Shown piece after piece: positions 42,392-50,262 of a stretch of DNA of 64,000 nt. The stretch lies in contig CAZPBC010000008.1 in assembly GCA_964584775.1 (NCBI GenBank), positions 1 to 64,000 on the forward strand, given 5' to 3'. The translations under genes were made by a program, and so were the position numbers. The notes beneath the pieces are model-generated. The model was given only the letters and a program-made list of their open reading frames with translations. It was not told the origin of the DNA and did not search any database. Origin of the DNA: CAZPBC01 sp964584775 (GTDB taxonomy: Bacteria; Chlamydiota; Chlamydiia; Chlamydiales; SLFE01). Numbering within the stretch: position 1 is the stretch's first letter; every line of letters starts with the position of its first letter.

Positions 42392-43228
42392 ATGAAATGG
42401 GTCATTAGAAAAGAAATTACCCTTCTCGACTCTTTAAAAGAAAAGTTCCCCTCATCTTCTAATAATGAGAGGAAGCGCTGGATTCGAGAAGGCCGTCTCA
42501 AGGTGCAGGGAAAAAAGGCCTCGCTCCCCAGCGATCTACTGGCCGAAGGCGACACCCTGGAGCTCCTCCCCAAAACAAAACGCCTCCACACACCTGTAAA
42601 AATTGTTTTTCAAGACCCCCATCTCGTCGTCATCGACAAGCCAGAGGGGATGCTCAGTGTCAAAACTCCCTATGACCGTGGCAAAAGTGCCCATGAGCAC
42701 CTCAAAGAGCTCCATAAAGGAACCAACGTCCTCCCCGTCCACCGCCTCGACCGGGAGACTTCAGGCCTGCTCGTCTTTGCCCTCACCCGGGAGGCCGCTG
42801 AAGGGCTAAAAGAGCAGTTTGCTGCCCATACGACAAAAAGAGAGTACAACGCCCTTGTCGAGGGCCGTGTCAAACAGGACGAGGGCACCTGGGACTTTCC
42901 TCTAAAAGAGGGTAAAAACTTTTTTATGCATATCGCTCGGCCCGGCCAAGAGGGCCTCCGCGCTGTCACCCACTTTAAAGTGCTAAGGCGCACAAAACGC
43001 CACACCCTCCTCGAACTCCAACTCGAGACCGGTAAGAAGAACCAAATCCGTGTCCATGCAAGCCATGTCGGCCATCCTGTTGACGGCGACAAAAAGTATG
43101 GTGCCGAGGGAAATGCCACAGGACGACTCGCCCTCCACGCCCGCAGCCTTGGTTTCATCCACCCTATCACCCAAAAAGAACAGCTCTTTCACTCACCCAC
43201 CCCCAAAAGGTTTACCGATGTCAACTAG
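42392..43228 (+). CDS. RluA-family pseudouridine synthase
   Basis: The 278-residue enzyme converts uridine to pseudouridine in rRNA or tRNA. It has an N-terminal S4-type RNA-binding domain (about residues 10-75, RWIREGRLKVQGKKAS) and then the catalytic HRLDRETSGLLVFA (about 114-127, Asp as nucleophile). The C-terminal GKKNQIRVHASHVGHPVDGD completes the RluA/RluD signature. Site specificity cannot be assigned. The 100-bp gap before it is shared with the divergent rpsT gene. No SD precedes the ATG at 42392. Confidence 0.9.
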   Translation: MKWVIRKEITLLDSLKEKFPSSSNNERKRWIREGRLKVQGKKASLPSDLLAEGDTLELLPKTKRLHTPVKIVFQDPHLVVIDKPEGMLSVKTPYDRGKSAHEHLKELHKGTNVLPVHRLDRETSGLLVFALTREAAEGLKEQFAAHTTKREYNALVEGRVKQDEGTWDFPLKEGKNFFMHIARPGQEGLRAVTHFKVLRRTKRHTLLELQLETGKKNQIRVHASHVGHPVDGDKKYGAEGNATGRLALHARSLGFIHPITQKEQLFHSPTPKRFTDVN

Positions 43229-43655
43229 AACCGTCTGGTCCCTTCTCTACATCGCGCTCCTCTCTGCACTCCTCTATTTTGGCGTCCGTGCGGGCCTCTT
43301 CTATACCCAGTACACCTCTTCGACCGCCACGACCACGAACCAGACGATCTCCTTTAAGATCCGAAACAACTGGCTTGGGATCTACTTCCTCAATGCCACC
43401 TACACCTACGAAGTTGACGGCAAGACTTACACACGGAGGGAGCTCCTCTCAGAGCCTCAAGCCAACAGCCGTCAATACCTCCAAAAACTTGAGCCTGAGC
43501 TCCAAGAAAAATCGTGGACGATCTGGTACAACCCCCACAAACCCTCCCAAGCTTTCATCGAAAAATATTTTCCCTACCGCGAGATCTTCAACAGTGTTGT
43601 GATCGTAGGGTTGATACTTTATTTTTTGATTCTGCAAAAAAGATATCGTCGCTAG
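43218..43655 (+). CDS. small membrane protein, DUF3592-like
   Basis: The start is ATG 43218, overlapping the pseudouridine synthase by 11 bases; an upstream start at 43050 would lie wholly inside that gene. The 145-residue product has an N-terminal membrane helix (VWSLLYIALLSALLYFGVRA), an exported beta-rich domain (YFLNATYTYEVDGKTYTRRE with WTIWYNPHKPSQAFIEK) and a C-terminal helix (SVVIVGLILYFLILQKRYRR). That is the layout of the DUF3592 family. Function unknown. Confidence 0.75.
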   Translation: MSTRTVWSLLYIALLSALLYFGVRAGLFYTQYTSSTATTTNQTISFKIRNNWLGIYFLNATYTYEVDGKTYTRRELLSEPQANSRQYLQKLEPELQEKSWTIWYNPHKPSQAFIEKYFPYREIFNSVVIVGLILYFLILQKRYRR

Positions 43656-43713
43656 CGAGAAATCTCTACATTCGCTTAGGCTTAGTAGGTCTTATAACCT
43701 ACATACGAAGGAG
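43652..43713 (+). promoter_or_regulatory. conserved upstream region of M50-like gene 1
   Basis: CTAGCGAGAAA (43652-43662) also occurs at 46043-46053 before the paralogous gene. Both regions then carry CTTAG and a short hairpin before the SD: here GTAGGT (43685-43690), loop CTTATA, ACCTAC (43697-43702), followed by AAGGAG (43708-43713). Confidence 0.5.
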
Positions 43714-43721
43714 ATTTGAAA

Positions 43722-44315
43722 ATGCACCCTATACTTGCCGCCGCTGCTGGTCTTTCCACTTACCCTGTTGGAGCTTACTTACACGAAGGTGCTCATGCAG
43801 TTGCTGCAAAACTTCTCTACAAAGATCCGAAAATCGATATTCAAGTGCGAGGATTTCTTGGTTGGGATAGCAGTTTTGGTTTTGATCCATCCAGTGCAGA
43901 CGCTTCTCTTTCTTCGCTTGGAAAAAAACTTGGGAAACGCGTCTCCATTGTACTGACGACTGTAGTAGGCCCTCTGGCTAATGCTTGCGCTTGCTTGGCG
44001 CTCACCCTTCTTTTTCCCACACCGCTGATGGTCTTCGGAACAGCTCCCTACCTCATCTATTTATTTACAATTGCCATTCAGCCGTTCGTGAATAGCATCA
44101 CTTTTAAGTCTCAACATATAGGAGATTTTGGTGAGATTTGGAGAGTGGGTGGAGATACAGGCTATGCCCTTTCATTTCTTGCAACCGCTCTGATCATCGC
44201 TAAAACGATCGAGCCGCTCTTGCGAACCTACCCTCCCATGGCTGTCTTGGGAATAGGCTCATTGGCCGTATTGCTCTTCTCTATAGCCGTCCATCGCTCC
44301 TCGCCTAATGCTTAA
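43722..44315 (+). CDS. minimal M50-like membrane metalloprotease, paralogue 1
   Basis: ATG 43722 fits AAGGAG; the TTG six bases earlier is ignored. The 197-residue protein is mostly hydrophobic. It carries HEGAH at residues 21-25 (the HExxH zinc motif), GPLAN at 83-87 (the G-P-x-x-N signature that follows in M50 site-2 proteases) and, after FVNSITF, GDFGE near residue 130, where M50 enzymes place the third ligand Asp. Such enzymes cleave membrane proteins within the bilayer. It has no PDZ domain and is shorter than RseP-type proteases. A paralogue lies at 46100, across mcsBA. Confidence 0.65.
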   Translation: MHPILAAAAGLSTYPVGAYLHEGAHAVAAKLLYKDPKIDIQVRGFLGWDSSFGFDPSSADASLSSLGKKLGKRVSIVLTTVVGPLANACACLALTLLFPTPLMVFGTAPYLIYLFTIAIQPFVNSITFKSQHIGDFGEIWRVGGDTGYALSFLATALIIAKTIEPLLRTYPPMAVLGIGSLAVLLFSIAVHRSSPNA

Positions 44316-45379
44316 ACGTGGAGCTCTGCTTTCTCGAGATGCTTGTGGATATATTCTGCGCGTTTGTGTGGAAGCTCTTCTTGGTCAATTTCACTTTCAA
44401 AGTGGCTGAGAAGATGACCACGGCGGCAGTTAAAGAAAAGCGCATTGAGTTCACGGATTGTGACGTTCGTCAACCACCCAAGATCTACACCTAGCTTCAC
44501 TAATGAGATCGCACTGAGCGCTTCGAGAGGCTCGATCTGGTAAGAGTGCATCAAGACAGCATAAGCGCGGCTGACGAGATCTTTGAGTTCCCGTGCTTCG
44601 GTGTTTTTCAGCTGACTGCGCAGTCCCTTTTCTTTCACAAGCAGTTTAGTCGTGTAAGAGCGCACGCTCGAAAGGATGTCCTCTTCTGTCAGCCCTAAAG
44701 TGAAGTTGTTGCGGACAACGAGCAAGTCACCTGTGATCTCATCGAGTGTCCCTTGAAGCCCTGAAACGTAGACATCATCCTCATTATGGCTCACTAAAAA
44801 CTCGGATAGCTCCCCAGTGTGGATCAATGCAGGCGCTTGAACGTAGCAGCTCACCTCAAGACCCGTGCCCGAAAGGGCTGGGTCGGCAGAGAGGAATCCG
44901 AAGCGGGAGTTGAAAGCAAAAGAAAAGCTCTTCGTCAAGTGGTTTTCAATCTTCGATAACTCAGAAAAACAGGACTCGAGGTCACCAGAAGTGTCGATCA
45001 AGGTCAAACTCAGGTGGTCTTCTAGATTGATGCTGCCAAGAAACGATCCCTGCTTTCCAACAAGGAACGCCTCTCCGCTATGCGCCTGGCCAAGGCCCGA
45101 AAGCAACAAGAAATGCTCATACAAAAATTGCTTTTCTAACGGAGTTGTCTCTTCCGCTGGCAGAAAGGTCGGTTTTTCGAGCCCTTTGTAACTCATCAAA
45201 TTTTTCTGAATCAACGAGACCACTTCTTTCTGCTCATCGGTCGAAAGTTTCGAGGGAAAGTTGTAGTTGTCGAGGTTGCGAGAGATCTTGAGTGTCGATC
45301 CAATCCAGATGGAGTGGGTGTTTTCTCTCCAGGGATCCAAAAGTCCGAGGAGAAGGTGCGGATCATGATCACTCGTCAT
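44312..45379 (-). CDS. mcsB: McsB-like protein-arginine kinase homologue with degraded active site
   Basis: The order mcsA-mcsB-frr-pyrH-tsf-rpsB is that of CT675-CT680. McsB phosphorylates protein arginines to tag them for Clp proteolysis. ATG 45379 overlaps mcsA by 11 bases and gives 355 residues. The fold is recognisable: ISRNL, NLEDHLSLTL, GTGLEVSCYVQAPAL, NNFTLGLTEEDI. However, several active-site positions are changed. SSRIRLARN reads GSTLKISRN, the C-P-T-N loop before GTG reads DPALS, GLRAS reads GLEVS, and RGxYGEG reads SGLQGTL. It is probably a regulator or binding protein, not an active kinase. Confidence 0.88.
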   Translation of the reverse strand: MTSDHDPHLLLGLLDPWRENTHSIWIGSTLKISRNLDNYNFPSKLSTDEQKEVVSLIQKNLMSYKGLEKPTFLPAEETTPLEKQFLYEHFLLLSGLGQAHSGEAFLVGKQGSFLGSINLEDHLSLTLIDTSGDLESCFSELSKIENHLTKSFSFAFNSRFGFLSADPALSGTGLEVSCYVQAPALIHTGELSEFLVSHNEDDVYVSGLQGTLDEITGDLLVVRNNFTLGLTEEDILSSVRSYTTKLLVKEKGLRSQLKNTEARELKDLVSRAYAVLMHSYQIEPLEALSAISLVKLGVDLGWLTNVTIRELNALFFNCRRGHLLSHFESEIDQEELPHKRAEYIHKHLEKAELHV

Positions 45380-45911
45380 CTTCAATCTCCGTCAGTTCTT
45401 TGATCTGGTCACGGATCCACGCCGCCTGCTCATAATCTTCACGCTCGAGCGTCTCGTCGAGAGCTTCTTTCAGGGCAATGAGCTGGTTTGAAGGGCTCAT
45501 TTTCGTCACTTCACCGGGTTTACGTCCCACATGGAGGTGGCTTGCCATCGACGGGGTCATGAGTTTTTGGGAGATCTTATTCATCGATTCGAGCTCTCCA
45601 ACAAGGACATCACCAAACACGTCATAACAGAATTGGCAACCGAGAAAACTCCCAGAGCGGACAGAGTTGAGAGTCGTGCCACAGTTCCCGCAGCAGAGAC
45701 CTGCTTCCGCAGCAGACTCGGCAAAATCCCCTGATGGAATTCCATGGAGACGCATCTCTAGGACAGGACAGTCACTGCACATGACGGTGTGGGTGATCAC
45801 CCCACCCATGACCTCTGTGTAGCGCACTGCGACGTGCTTTTTACAAGAGGTGCACTCTAGAGGGCGTTCTTCTCCCCCCTCTCTCTTTTTAGGTGGTTGA
45901 TTTTCAGTCAT
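45369..45911 (-). CDS. mcsA: McsA-like zinc-finger protein, activator of McsB
   Basis: The 180-residue protein has four CxxC-type pairs (CTSC, CSDC, CCGNC, CQFC) that bind zinc, and a C-terminal UvrB/UvrC-like helix pair (LKEALDETLEREDYEQAAWI, then RDQIKEL). That is the McsA layout. In Firmicutes McsA activates McsB. The gene is upstream of mcsB with an 11-bp overlap. No ctsR or clpC is adjacent, so the heat-shock context of Bacillus is absent. Confidence 0.92.
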   Translation of the reverse strand: MTENQPPKKREGGEERPLECTSCKKHVAVRYTEVMGGVITHTVMCSDCPVLEMRLHGIPSGDFAESAAEAGLCCGNCGTTLNSVRSGSFLGCQFCYDVFGDVLVGELESMNKISQKLMTPSMASHLHVGRKPGEVTKMSPSNQLIALKEALDETLEREDYEQAAWIRDQIKELTEIEDDE

Positions 45912-46000
45912 TTAAATATCCTTCGAAGAACCTATATCCGCACTATAGAAAAGGAGCTGGTTCTTGTCAAAGAGAGGGCTCACGTGCCCCCCTGTGAAAA

Positions 46001-46042
46001 ACATTTCGAAGCATTACTACAAGTGCTCATGAAATATCCAGA
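46001..46042 (-). repeat. solitary end of the MITE-like repeat
   Basis: On the minus strand this reads GTCTGGATATTTCATGAGCA and continues CTTGTAGTAATGCTTCGAAATG, matching the left end of copy 1 (CCTGGATATTTCATGGATGC, then TTGTAGAAATGGGGCAAAATG). On the plus strand it aligns without gaps with the right end of copy 2 (9906-9948). No second end is visible nearby. Confidence 0.6.
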
Positions 46043-46094
46043 CTAGCGAGAAACGAGCCACTCACTTAGACTGAGTGTGTTCTGACCAAGGAGA
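46043..46094 (+). promoter_or_regulatory. conserved upstream region of M50-like gene 2
   Basis: CTAGCGAGAAA (46043-46053) is shared with 43652-43662. A hairpin CACTCA (46059-46064), loop CTTAGAC, TGAGTG (46072-46077) precedes AAGGAG (46089-46094). Confidence 0.5.
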
Positions 46095-46099
46095 TTACA

Positions 46100-46699
46100 A
46101 TGACACCACTACTTGCCGCCGCAGGAGGCACCCTCTCTTACCCAATCCAAGTGTACATCCATGAAAAAAGCCATGACCTCGCTGCCAGAGCCGTCTACCA
46201 ATCCCCTCATACAGCCGTGGTTGTTCAGGGCATTCTCGGAGTGGACAGTTACTTTGAGTGCGATCACACCGCTCCTCTCTCCCGTTTAGGAAATCTCCTA
46301 GGTAGACGCGTGAGCTTTTTGGTGGTGGTGGCCGCAGGCCCACTTGTTGAACTTGGCAGTTGCCTCGCGCTGAGTATCCTCTTTCCAGCACCCCTCACTG
46401 TCTTTGCGCTCGCTCCCGCTCTTATCCATGCCTTCACTCTTGCCATTCAACCCCTTGTGAACACGCTGACATCGAGACCTGTCGCGCAAGATGATTATGG
46501 AAGCCTACTCGAACGTGAAGGAAAGGTTCTCTACGGCCTTTCTCTGGTTGGAACTGCAGCCCTCATTGCTAAAACAATCGAGCCACTCCTCTTGACCTAC
46601 CCCCCTCTTGCCGTGCTCGGCGCAGGAGGACTCATCGTTTTGACGGCCTGTGTTTTCGTTCACAAGATGAAAAATATTCAGTATTATCAGGAAGTCTAG
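46100..46699 (+). CDS. minimal M50-like membrane metalloprotease, paralogue 2
   Basis: The 199-residue paralogue of the gene at 43722 is colinear throughout. HEKSH falls at residues 21-25, exactly as in paralogue 1. The G-P-L motif reads GPLVE (Asn replaced by Glu) and the third-ligand region reads LVNTLTSRPVAQDDYGS. It has several hydrophobic helices and no signal peptide beyond the first helix. AAGGAG lies six bases before the ATG. The conserved HExxH in two diverged copies argues for a working metal site. Substrate unknown. Confidence 0.65.
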   Translation: MTPLLAAAGGTLSYPIQVYIHEKSHDLAARAVYQSPHTAVVVQGILGVDSYFECDHTAPLSRLGNLLGRRVSFLVVVAAGPLVELGSCLALSILFPAPLTVFALAPALIHAFTLAIQPLVNTLTSRPVAQDDYGSLLEREGKVLYGLSLVGTAALIAKTIEPLLLTYPPLAVLGAGGLIVLTACVFVHKMKNIQYYQEV

Positions 46700-46710
46700 A
46701 AAAGAAAGTT

Positions 46711-46784
46711 TGGGTCTTGAAGGACTCGAACCTTCGACCCCCTCATTAAAAGTGAGGTGCTCTAACCAACTGAGCTAAAGACCC
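46711..46784 (-). tRNA. tRNA-Lys (TTT)
   Basis: Read on the minus strand, GGGTCTTTAGCTCAGTTGG opens a full cloverleaf. Acceptor arms GGGTCTT/AAGACCC pair fully, the anticodon loop is CTTTTAA (anticodon TTT), the T-loop is GGTTCGAGTCC, and the discriminator is A. The 74-base gene encodes no CCA. It follows tRNA-Glu by seven bases. Confidence 0.96.
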
Positions 46785-46791
46785 AAACTGT

Positions 46792-46866
46792 TGACCCCAA
46801 GGGGATTCGAACCCCTGTTACTAGAATGAAAATCTAGTGTCCTAGGCCAGGCTAGACGATGGGGCC
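46792..46866 (-). tRNA. tRNA-Glu (TTC)
   Basis: A minus-strand cloverleaf with acceptor GGCCCCA/TGGGGTC (one G-T pair), anticodon loop ATTTTCA (anticodon TTC), T-arm GGGGTTCGAATCCCC and discriminator A. The 75-base gene has no encoded CCA. Its promoter is at 46885-46913. Confidence 0.96.
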
Positions 46867-46884
46867 AGGTAACAGATGACCAAT

Positions 46885-46913
46885 ACTATACGATCTTCAG
46901 GATTTTCTCTCAA
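46885..46913 (-). promoter_or_regulatory. promoter of the tRNA-Glu/tRNA-Lys unit
   Basis: On the minus strand, TTGAGA (46913-46908), a 17-base spacer, TATAGT (46890-46885). The predicted start is about 12 bases before tRNA-Glu. The -35 lies six bases beyond the frr stop. Confidence 0.7.
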
Positions 46914-46918
46914 CCCAT

Positions 46919-47452
46919 TTAGATGGATGAAAGTTCCTCTTCCTTCTTCCGAGCCATCTCGTCTGCTTTCTTGCAGAAGTCGTCTGTCAGCTCTTGAACT
47001 TTCTTTTCCTGATGCTTTTTATCATCCTCAGAAAGCTCTTTATCCGCCTTGATGTGGTTGTTCGCATCTTTTCGAACCTGACGGATGCTGACCTTCGTCT
47101 GCTCAAGAAGTTCTTTGATAGAACGAATCATTTTTTCACGGATCGACCCGTCCATCGGAGGAATGTTGATGCGCACTTGGTTCCCTTCCGTGATCGGTTG
47201 GAACCCGAGATTGGCTTTTTCGATCGCTTTTCCGATGGCAGCCGAGTTGCCTGCATCGAAGGGAACAATCAGCAGCTGCATCGGCTCAGGAACACTCACT
47301 GAGGCGAGGTCCTGAAGGCGCATGCTGGTGCCATAGACTTCCACTTTCACTCCATCCAAAATGGCTGGGTTGGCACGTCCCGTGCGGATATTCTTTAGCT
47401 CAACCTCAAAGTGCTCGAGCCCTTTTTGCATTTTCTCTTTTGTGTCATTCAT
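46919..47452 (-). CDS. frr: ribosome recycling factor
   Basis: The 177-residue protein has the RRF signature: LKNIRTGRANPAILDGVKVE, LLIVPFDAGNSAAIGKAIEK and RKDANNHIKADKELSEDDKK. With EF-G it splits post-termination ribosomes. ATG 47452 overlaps the pyrH stop (TGATG), so translation is coupled. Same neighbours as CT677-CT678. Confidence 0.97.
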   Translation of the reverse strand: MNDTKEKMQKGLEHFEVELKNIRTGRANPAILDGVKVEVYGTSMRLQDLASVSVPEPMQLLIVPFDAGNSAAIGKAIEKANLGFQPITEGNQVRINIPPMDGSIREKMIRSIKELLEQTKVSIRQVRKDANNHIKADKELSEDDKKHQEKKVQELTDDFCKKADEMARKKEEELSSI

Positions 47453-48162
47453 CACTCACCTATATGTGTTCCAGACGCTTTAATCTTTTCGAAGCTTCCT
47501 TCTCCGCTGAGGAGAAGGTCCATGTTAAATACGATAATCGGAATTTCACTTTCCTGACAGAGCGTAAAAGCTGTTTGATCCATGACTTTCAGCTCTTTTT
47601 CGATGACTTGCTTAAAGCTCAGCGAATCAAAACGCTTTGCAGTGGGATCTTTCATGGGATCTTTGTCGTAGACGCCGTCCACCTTCGTCGCTTTAAGCAG
47701 AAAGTCTGCGTGGATTTCACTCGCGCGAAGAGCCGCTGCAGTATCTGTAGAGAAGAAGGGGTTCCCCGTTCCACCCACAAAGAGAAGGACATCGTTCTCC
47801 TCAAGGCGTTGGTCGATCCGCTCGTAGCGGTAACTTTCGACCACTTTCGGGCAGTCAAGAGCACTTAAAACGGCGACCTTCAGCCCACACTCCTTAAAGA
47901 ACGACTTGAGAGCCAGCCCATTCATCATCGTCGCAAGCATCCCCATATAGTCCGTTGAGATCCGTTCGACCCCAATCTGATCGGCTTGCACACCACGACA
48001 AAAATTTCCGCCACCGACCACCATCGCGACTTGATTTCCAGTATCGACGAGTGAGCGAACGGCTGTAGCAACTTGACGGCAGATAGAGGGATCAAAAGGA
48101 GAGTCACTCTCTCCTTTCAAGACTTCTCCAGAAATTTTTAAAAGTAGGCGGCGTTTTGTCAT
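47452..48162 (-). CDS. pyrH: UMP kinase
   Basis: The 236-residue amino-acid-kinase-fold enzyme phosphorylates UMP to UDP. RLLLKISGEVLKG opens the phosphate-binding region, VAMVVGGGNFCRGVQ is the Gly-rich UMP loop, and GTGNPFFSTDTAAALRASEI is the diagnostic UMP-kinase motif. The start lies 12 bases downstream of a terminator behind tsf, so transcription must read through or begin within that short gap. Confidence 0.97.
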   Translation of the reverse strand: MTKRRLLLKISGEVLKGESDSPFDPSICRQVATAVRSLVDTGNQVAMVVGGGNFCRGVQADQIGVERISTDYMGMLATMMNGLALKSFFKECGLKVAVLSALDCPKVVESYRYERIDQRLEENDVLLFVGGTGNPFFSTDTAAALRASEIHADFLLKATKVDGVYDKDPMKDPTAKRFDSLSFKQVIEKELKVMDQTAFTLCQESEIPIIVFNMDLLLSGEGSFEKIKASGTHIGE

Positions 48163-48173
48163 TGATCAAACCT

Positions 48174-48203
48174 AAAAAAAAGCACCTCCAGAAGAGGTGC
48201 TTT
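48174..48203 (-). terminator. rho-independent terminator after tsf
   Basis: On the minus strand, AAAGCACCT, loop CTTCTGG, AGGTGCTTT followed by a run of T (48181-48174). The stem is nine pairs, with a T-tract of eight. It splits rpsB-tsf from pyrH-frr. Confidence 0.85.
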
Positions 48204-48211
48204 GACGTAAG

Positions 48212-49060
48212 TTAACCTTCGCCGATGTTCCAGCGGAGGAAGTTGACAACCTTCAGAGGCGATCCGCTCTCTTTGGCGTTCTTCTCAACAAACTGAGCAA
48301 CGGTGACGCTATCGTCTTTGATGAACTTTTGGTTCAACAGACAGATTTGGTCGTAGAAAGCGCGGAGCTTTCCTTCGATGATCTTGTCGATGATGTTTGC
48401 AGGCTTTCCTTCTACCTGACCACGAGCGACATCTTTCTCGCGCTCGACGATCTCAGAAGGAACCTTTTCAGGAGACAGATATTCAGGAGCCGTCGCAGCT
48501 GCATGCATCGCCACATCCTTGGCAACTTGCTCTGCCTGATCAGAACCTTCAATCTCGACTACCGTGACGATCTTTCCACCAAGGTGTGAGTAGACACCGA
48601 AAGATTTGTTCGGAGCCTTCTCAAAAGTGATCACACGCTTTACCTGGATGTTCTCACCAATCGCTTGAACGATGGTAGTACGGTAGTCTTCAATTGTCAT
48701 TGAAGGGTCTTTAGAGAGCTTCTGCGCAAGGAAGCTTTCGAGGTCAGCAGGATTGCTCTTTGCAGCCTCATTCACCACGTCGTTCAAGAACTCAACAAAG
48801 CGCTCGTTATTGGCAACGAAGTCGGTCTCTGCAGCCACTTCAACGACTGCGATGGTCGAGCCATTCTCAGCAAAAGCGATCTTTCCTTCTTTCGCTTCAC
48901 GGCCCGCTTTTTTCACGGCAGAAGCAGCACCCTGCTTTCTGAGGAAGCTAATCGCCTCTTCGACGCTGCCACCTGAAGCTTCGAGAGCCTCTTTACACTT
49001 GGTCATCCCCACGCCTGTGCGGTCGCGGAGCTCTTTTACCATTGCTGCTGTAATCGTCAT
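48212..49060 (-). CDS. tsf: translation elongation factor Ts
   Basis: The 282-residue protein recharges EF-Tu with GTP. The N-terminal VKELRDRTGVGMTKCKEALE (UBA-like) and the EF-Ts signatures FLRKQGAASAVKKAGREAKE and VVEVAAETDFVANNERF are intact. The start overlaps rpsB by ATGA. A terminator follows its stop. Confidence 0.97.
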   Translation of the reverse strand: MTITAAMVKELRDRTGVGMTKCKEALEASGGSVEEAISFLRKQGAASAVKKAGREAKEGKIAFAENGSTIAVVEVAAETDFVANNERFVEFLNDVVNEAAKSNPADLESFLAQKLSKDPSMTIEDYRTTIVQAIGENIQVKRVITFEKAPNKSFGVYSHLGGKIVTVVEIEGSDQAEQVAKDVAMHAAATAPEYLSPEKVPSEIVEREKDVARGQVEGKPANIIDKIIEGKLRAFYDQICLLNQKFIKDDSVTVAQFVEKNAKESGSPLKVVNFLRWNIGEG

Positions 49061-49869
49061 GACTTCACTCCTTCGCTGACAGTTTCATTTTTCGCTTCTT
49101 CTAGAGCAGGCTCTGCATTCACCGCAGGCTTCTCTTCCGTATCGTCTTTTCTTCCCTCAGAGATACGAAGAGCGTTTTTCTCTTCGACAATCGCTGAAGC
49201 AAGGGCGAAAACAATCAACTTCACACTCTTTAGAGCGTCATCGTTACAAGCAATGATGTGATCGATGGGATCAGGATCACAGTTGGTGTCGATGAGACCT
49301 AGAACCGGGATACCGAGCTTGTTTGCTTCGGCAACTGCAATGTGCTCTTTCATTGGATCGACCACAATCACGAGTCCTGGAGGCTTTCTCATCGCACGAA
49401 TTCCAGAAAGGTTTTTTTCAAGCTTCTCTTGCTGTTTCGAAAGCAGAGTCAGCTCTTTCTTCGTCAATCCCTCGTCGACGCTGGTCAAGCGCTTCTCGTT
49501 GCGCTCTAGCTTCTTCACAGACTGGCGTACTGTCGAGAGGTTGGTGAGCATCCCACCGAGCCAGCGCTCAGCAACGTAAAACTCACCGCAGAACTCAGCC
49601 GCCTCGCGGATGACTTCTTTCGCCTGTTTCTTTGTTCCTACGAAAAGGATCGACTGGTGGTTTCTAGCCACCTCTTTGACCACCTCAGCTGCCTCGCGGA
49701 TCTGCTGAAGGGTTTTCGCGAGGTCAATGATGTAGAGACCATTTCTCGCTTCAAAAATGTAACGTTTCATTTTTGGGTTCCAGCGCGATGTCTGGTGACC
49801 CCAGTGAACACCTGCCTCTAAGAGGTCTTTGATGGTCACTTCTTTATAAGATTTTTCTTTTTCGCTCAT
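49057..49869 (-). CDS. rpsB: 30S ribosomal protein S2
   Basis: The 270-residue protein carries LLEAGVHWGHQTSRWNPKMK, RYIFEARNGLYIIDL and GIPVLGLIDTNCDPDPIDHI, the S2 signatures. A C-terminal Glu/Ala-rich tail of about 25 residues extends beyond the E. coli end. It heads the rpsB-tsf unit. A 7-bp hairpin sits 48-64 bases upstream in the leader. Confidence 0.97.
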   Translation of the reverse strand: MSEKEKSYKEVTIKDLLEAGVHWGHQTSRWNPKMKRYIFEARNGLYIIDLAKTLQQIREAAEVVKEVARNHQSILFVGTKKQAKEVIREAAEFCGEFYVAERWLGGMLTNLSTVRQSVKKLERNEKRLTSVDEGLTKKELTLLSKQQEKLEKNLSGIRAMRKPPGLVIVVDPMKEHIAVAEANKLGIPVLGLIDTNCDPDPIDHIIACNDDALKSVKLIVFALASAIVEEKNALRISEGRKDDTEEKPAVNAEPALEEAKNETVSEGVKS

Positions 49870-49916
49870 ACCAAGCCTTGTCCCTTTGACAAATTTGATT
49901 TACAGACGGCATCTCT

Positions 49917-49933
49917 CCGAGGAAGCTCCTCGG
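49917..49933 (-). promoter_or_regulatory. hairpin in rpsB leader
   Basis: CCGAGGA-AGC-TCCTCGG is a perfect 7-bp stem in the 5' leader of rpsB. Ribosomal S2 represses its own message in several bacteria through leader structure, so this could be such a site, but no match to a known S2 leader motif was made. Confidence 0.35.
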
Positions 49934-50262
49934 CATGAGATTTCGGTCTTGGGGTTTAATCGTGGAAAAAGGATACCAAATCTTTGGATTTATGGGAATG
50001 CCTTCTAGCTTGGAATGGGTTAGCTTTTTTCCGGATTGCGGCGCGGACTTTTAGCATACTTTGAGCGGATCCCCCTTCTTGGGACGAAAGGTGGAGGAGT
50101 TTTGGGAATTTTTCCGCCAAATTCACAAATTTTTTTCGGATTATTATTTTTTCGCCGCAGGGAAACCCCTCAATGGGGTTTGTCAAAGAAAAAAAGGGGA
50201 AAAGAGCGGAAAATTTGAGTGGAGTTGAGCGAAAAAATCCCAAACCCACTCGATCGGAAAAA
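49934..50262. other. intergenic region between rpsB and tRNA-Gly
   Basis: No gene is supported here. Open frames of 60-97 codons on both strands have biased composition and no start signal. A further stem AAACCCC-TCAAT-GGGGTTT (50163-50181) is present without a T-tract. The rpsB promoter must lie here but no convincing -10/-35 pair was found. Confidence 0.5.

Noticed and set aside
50163..50181. Stem AAACCCC-TCAAT-GGGGTTT as a terminator
   Set aside because: No T-run follows on either strand and it is not placed right after a gene.
49956..50249. Open frames on both strands between rpsB and tRNA-Gly
   Set aside because: Low-complexity, phenylalanine/lysine-rich translations, no SD, no family resemblance; they overlap each other on opposite strands.
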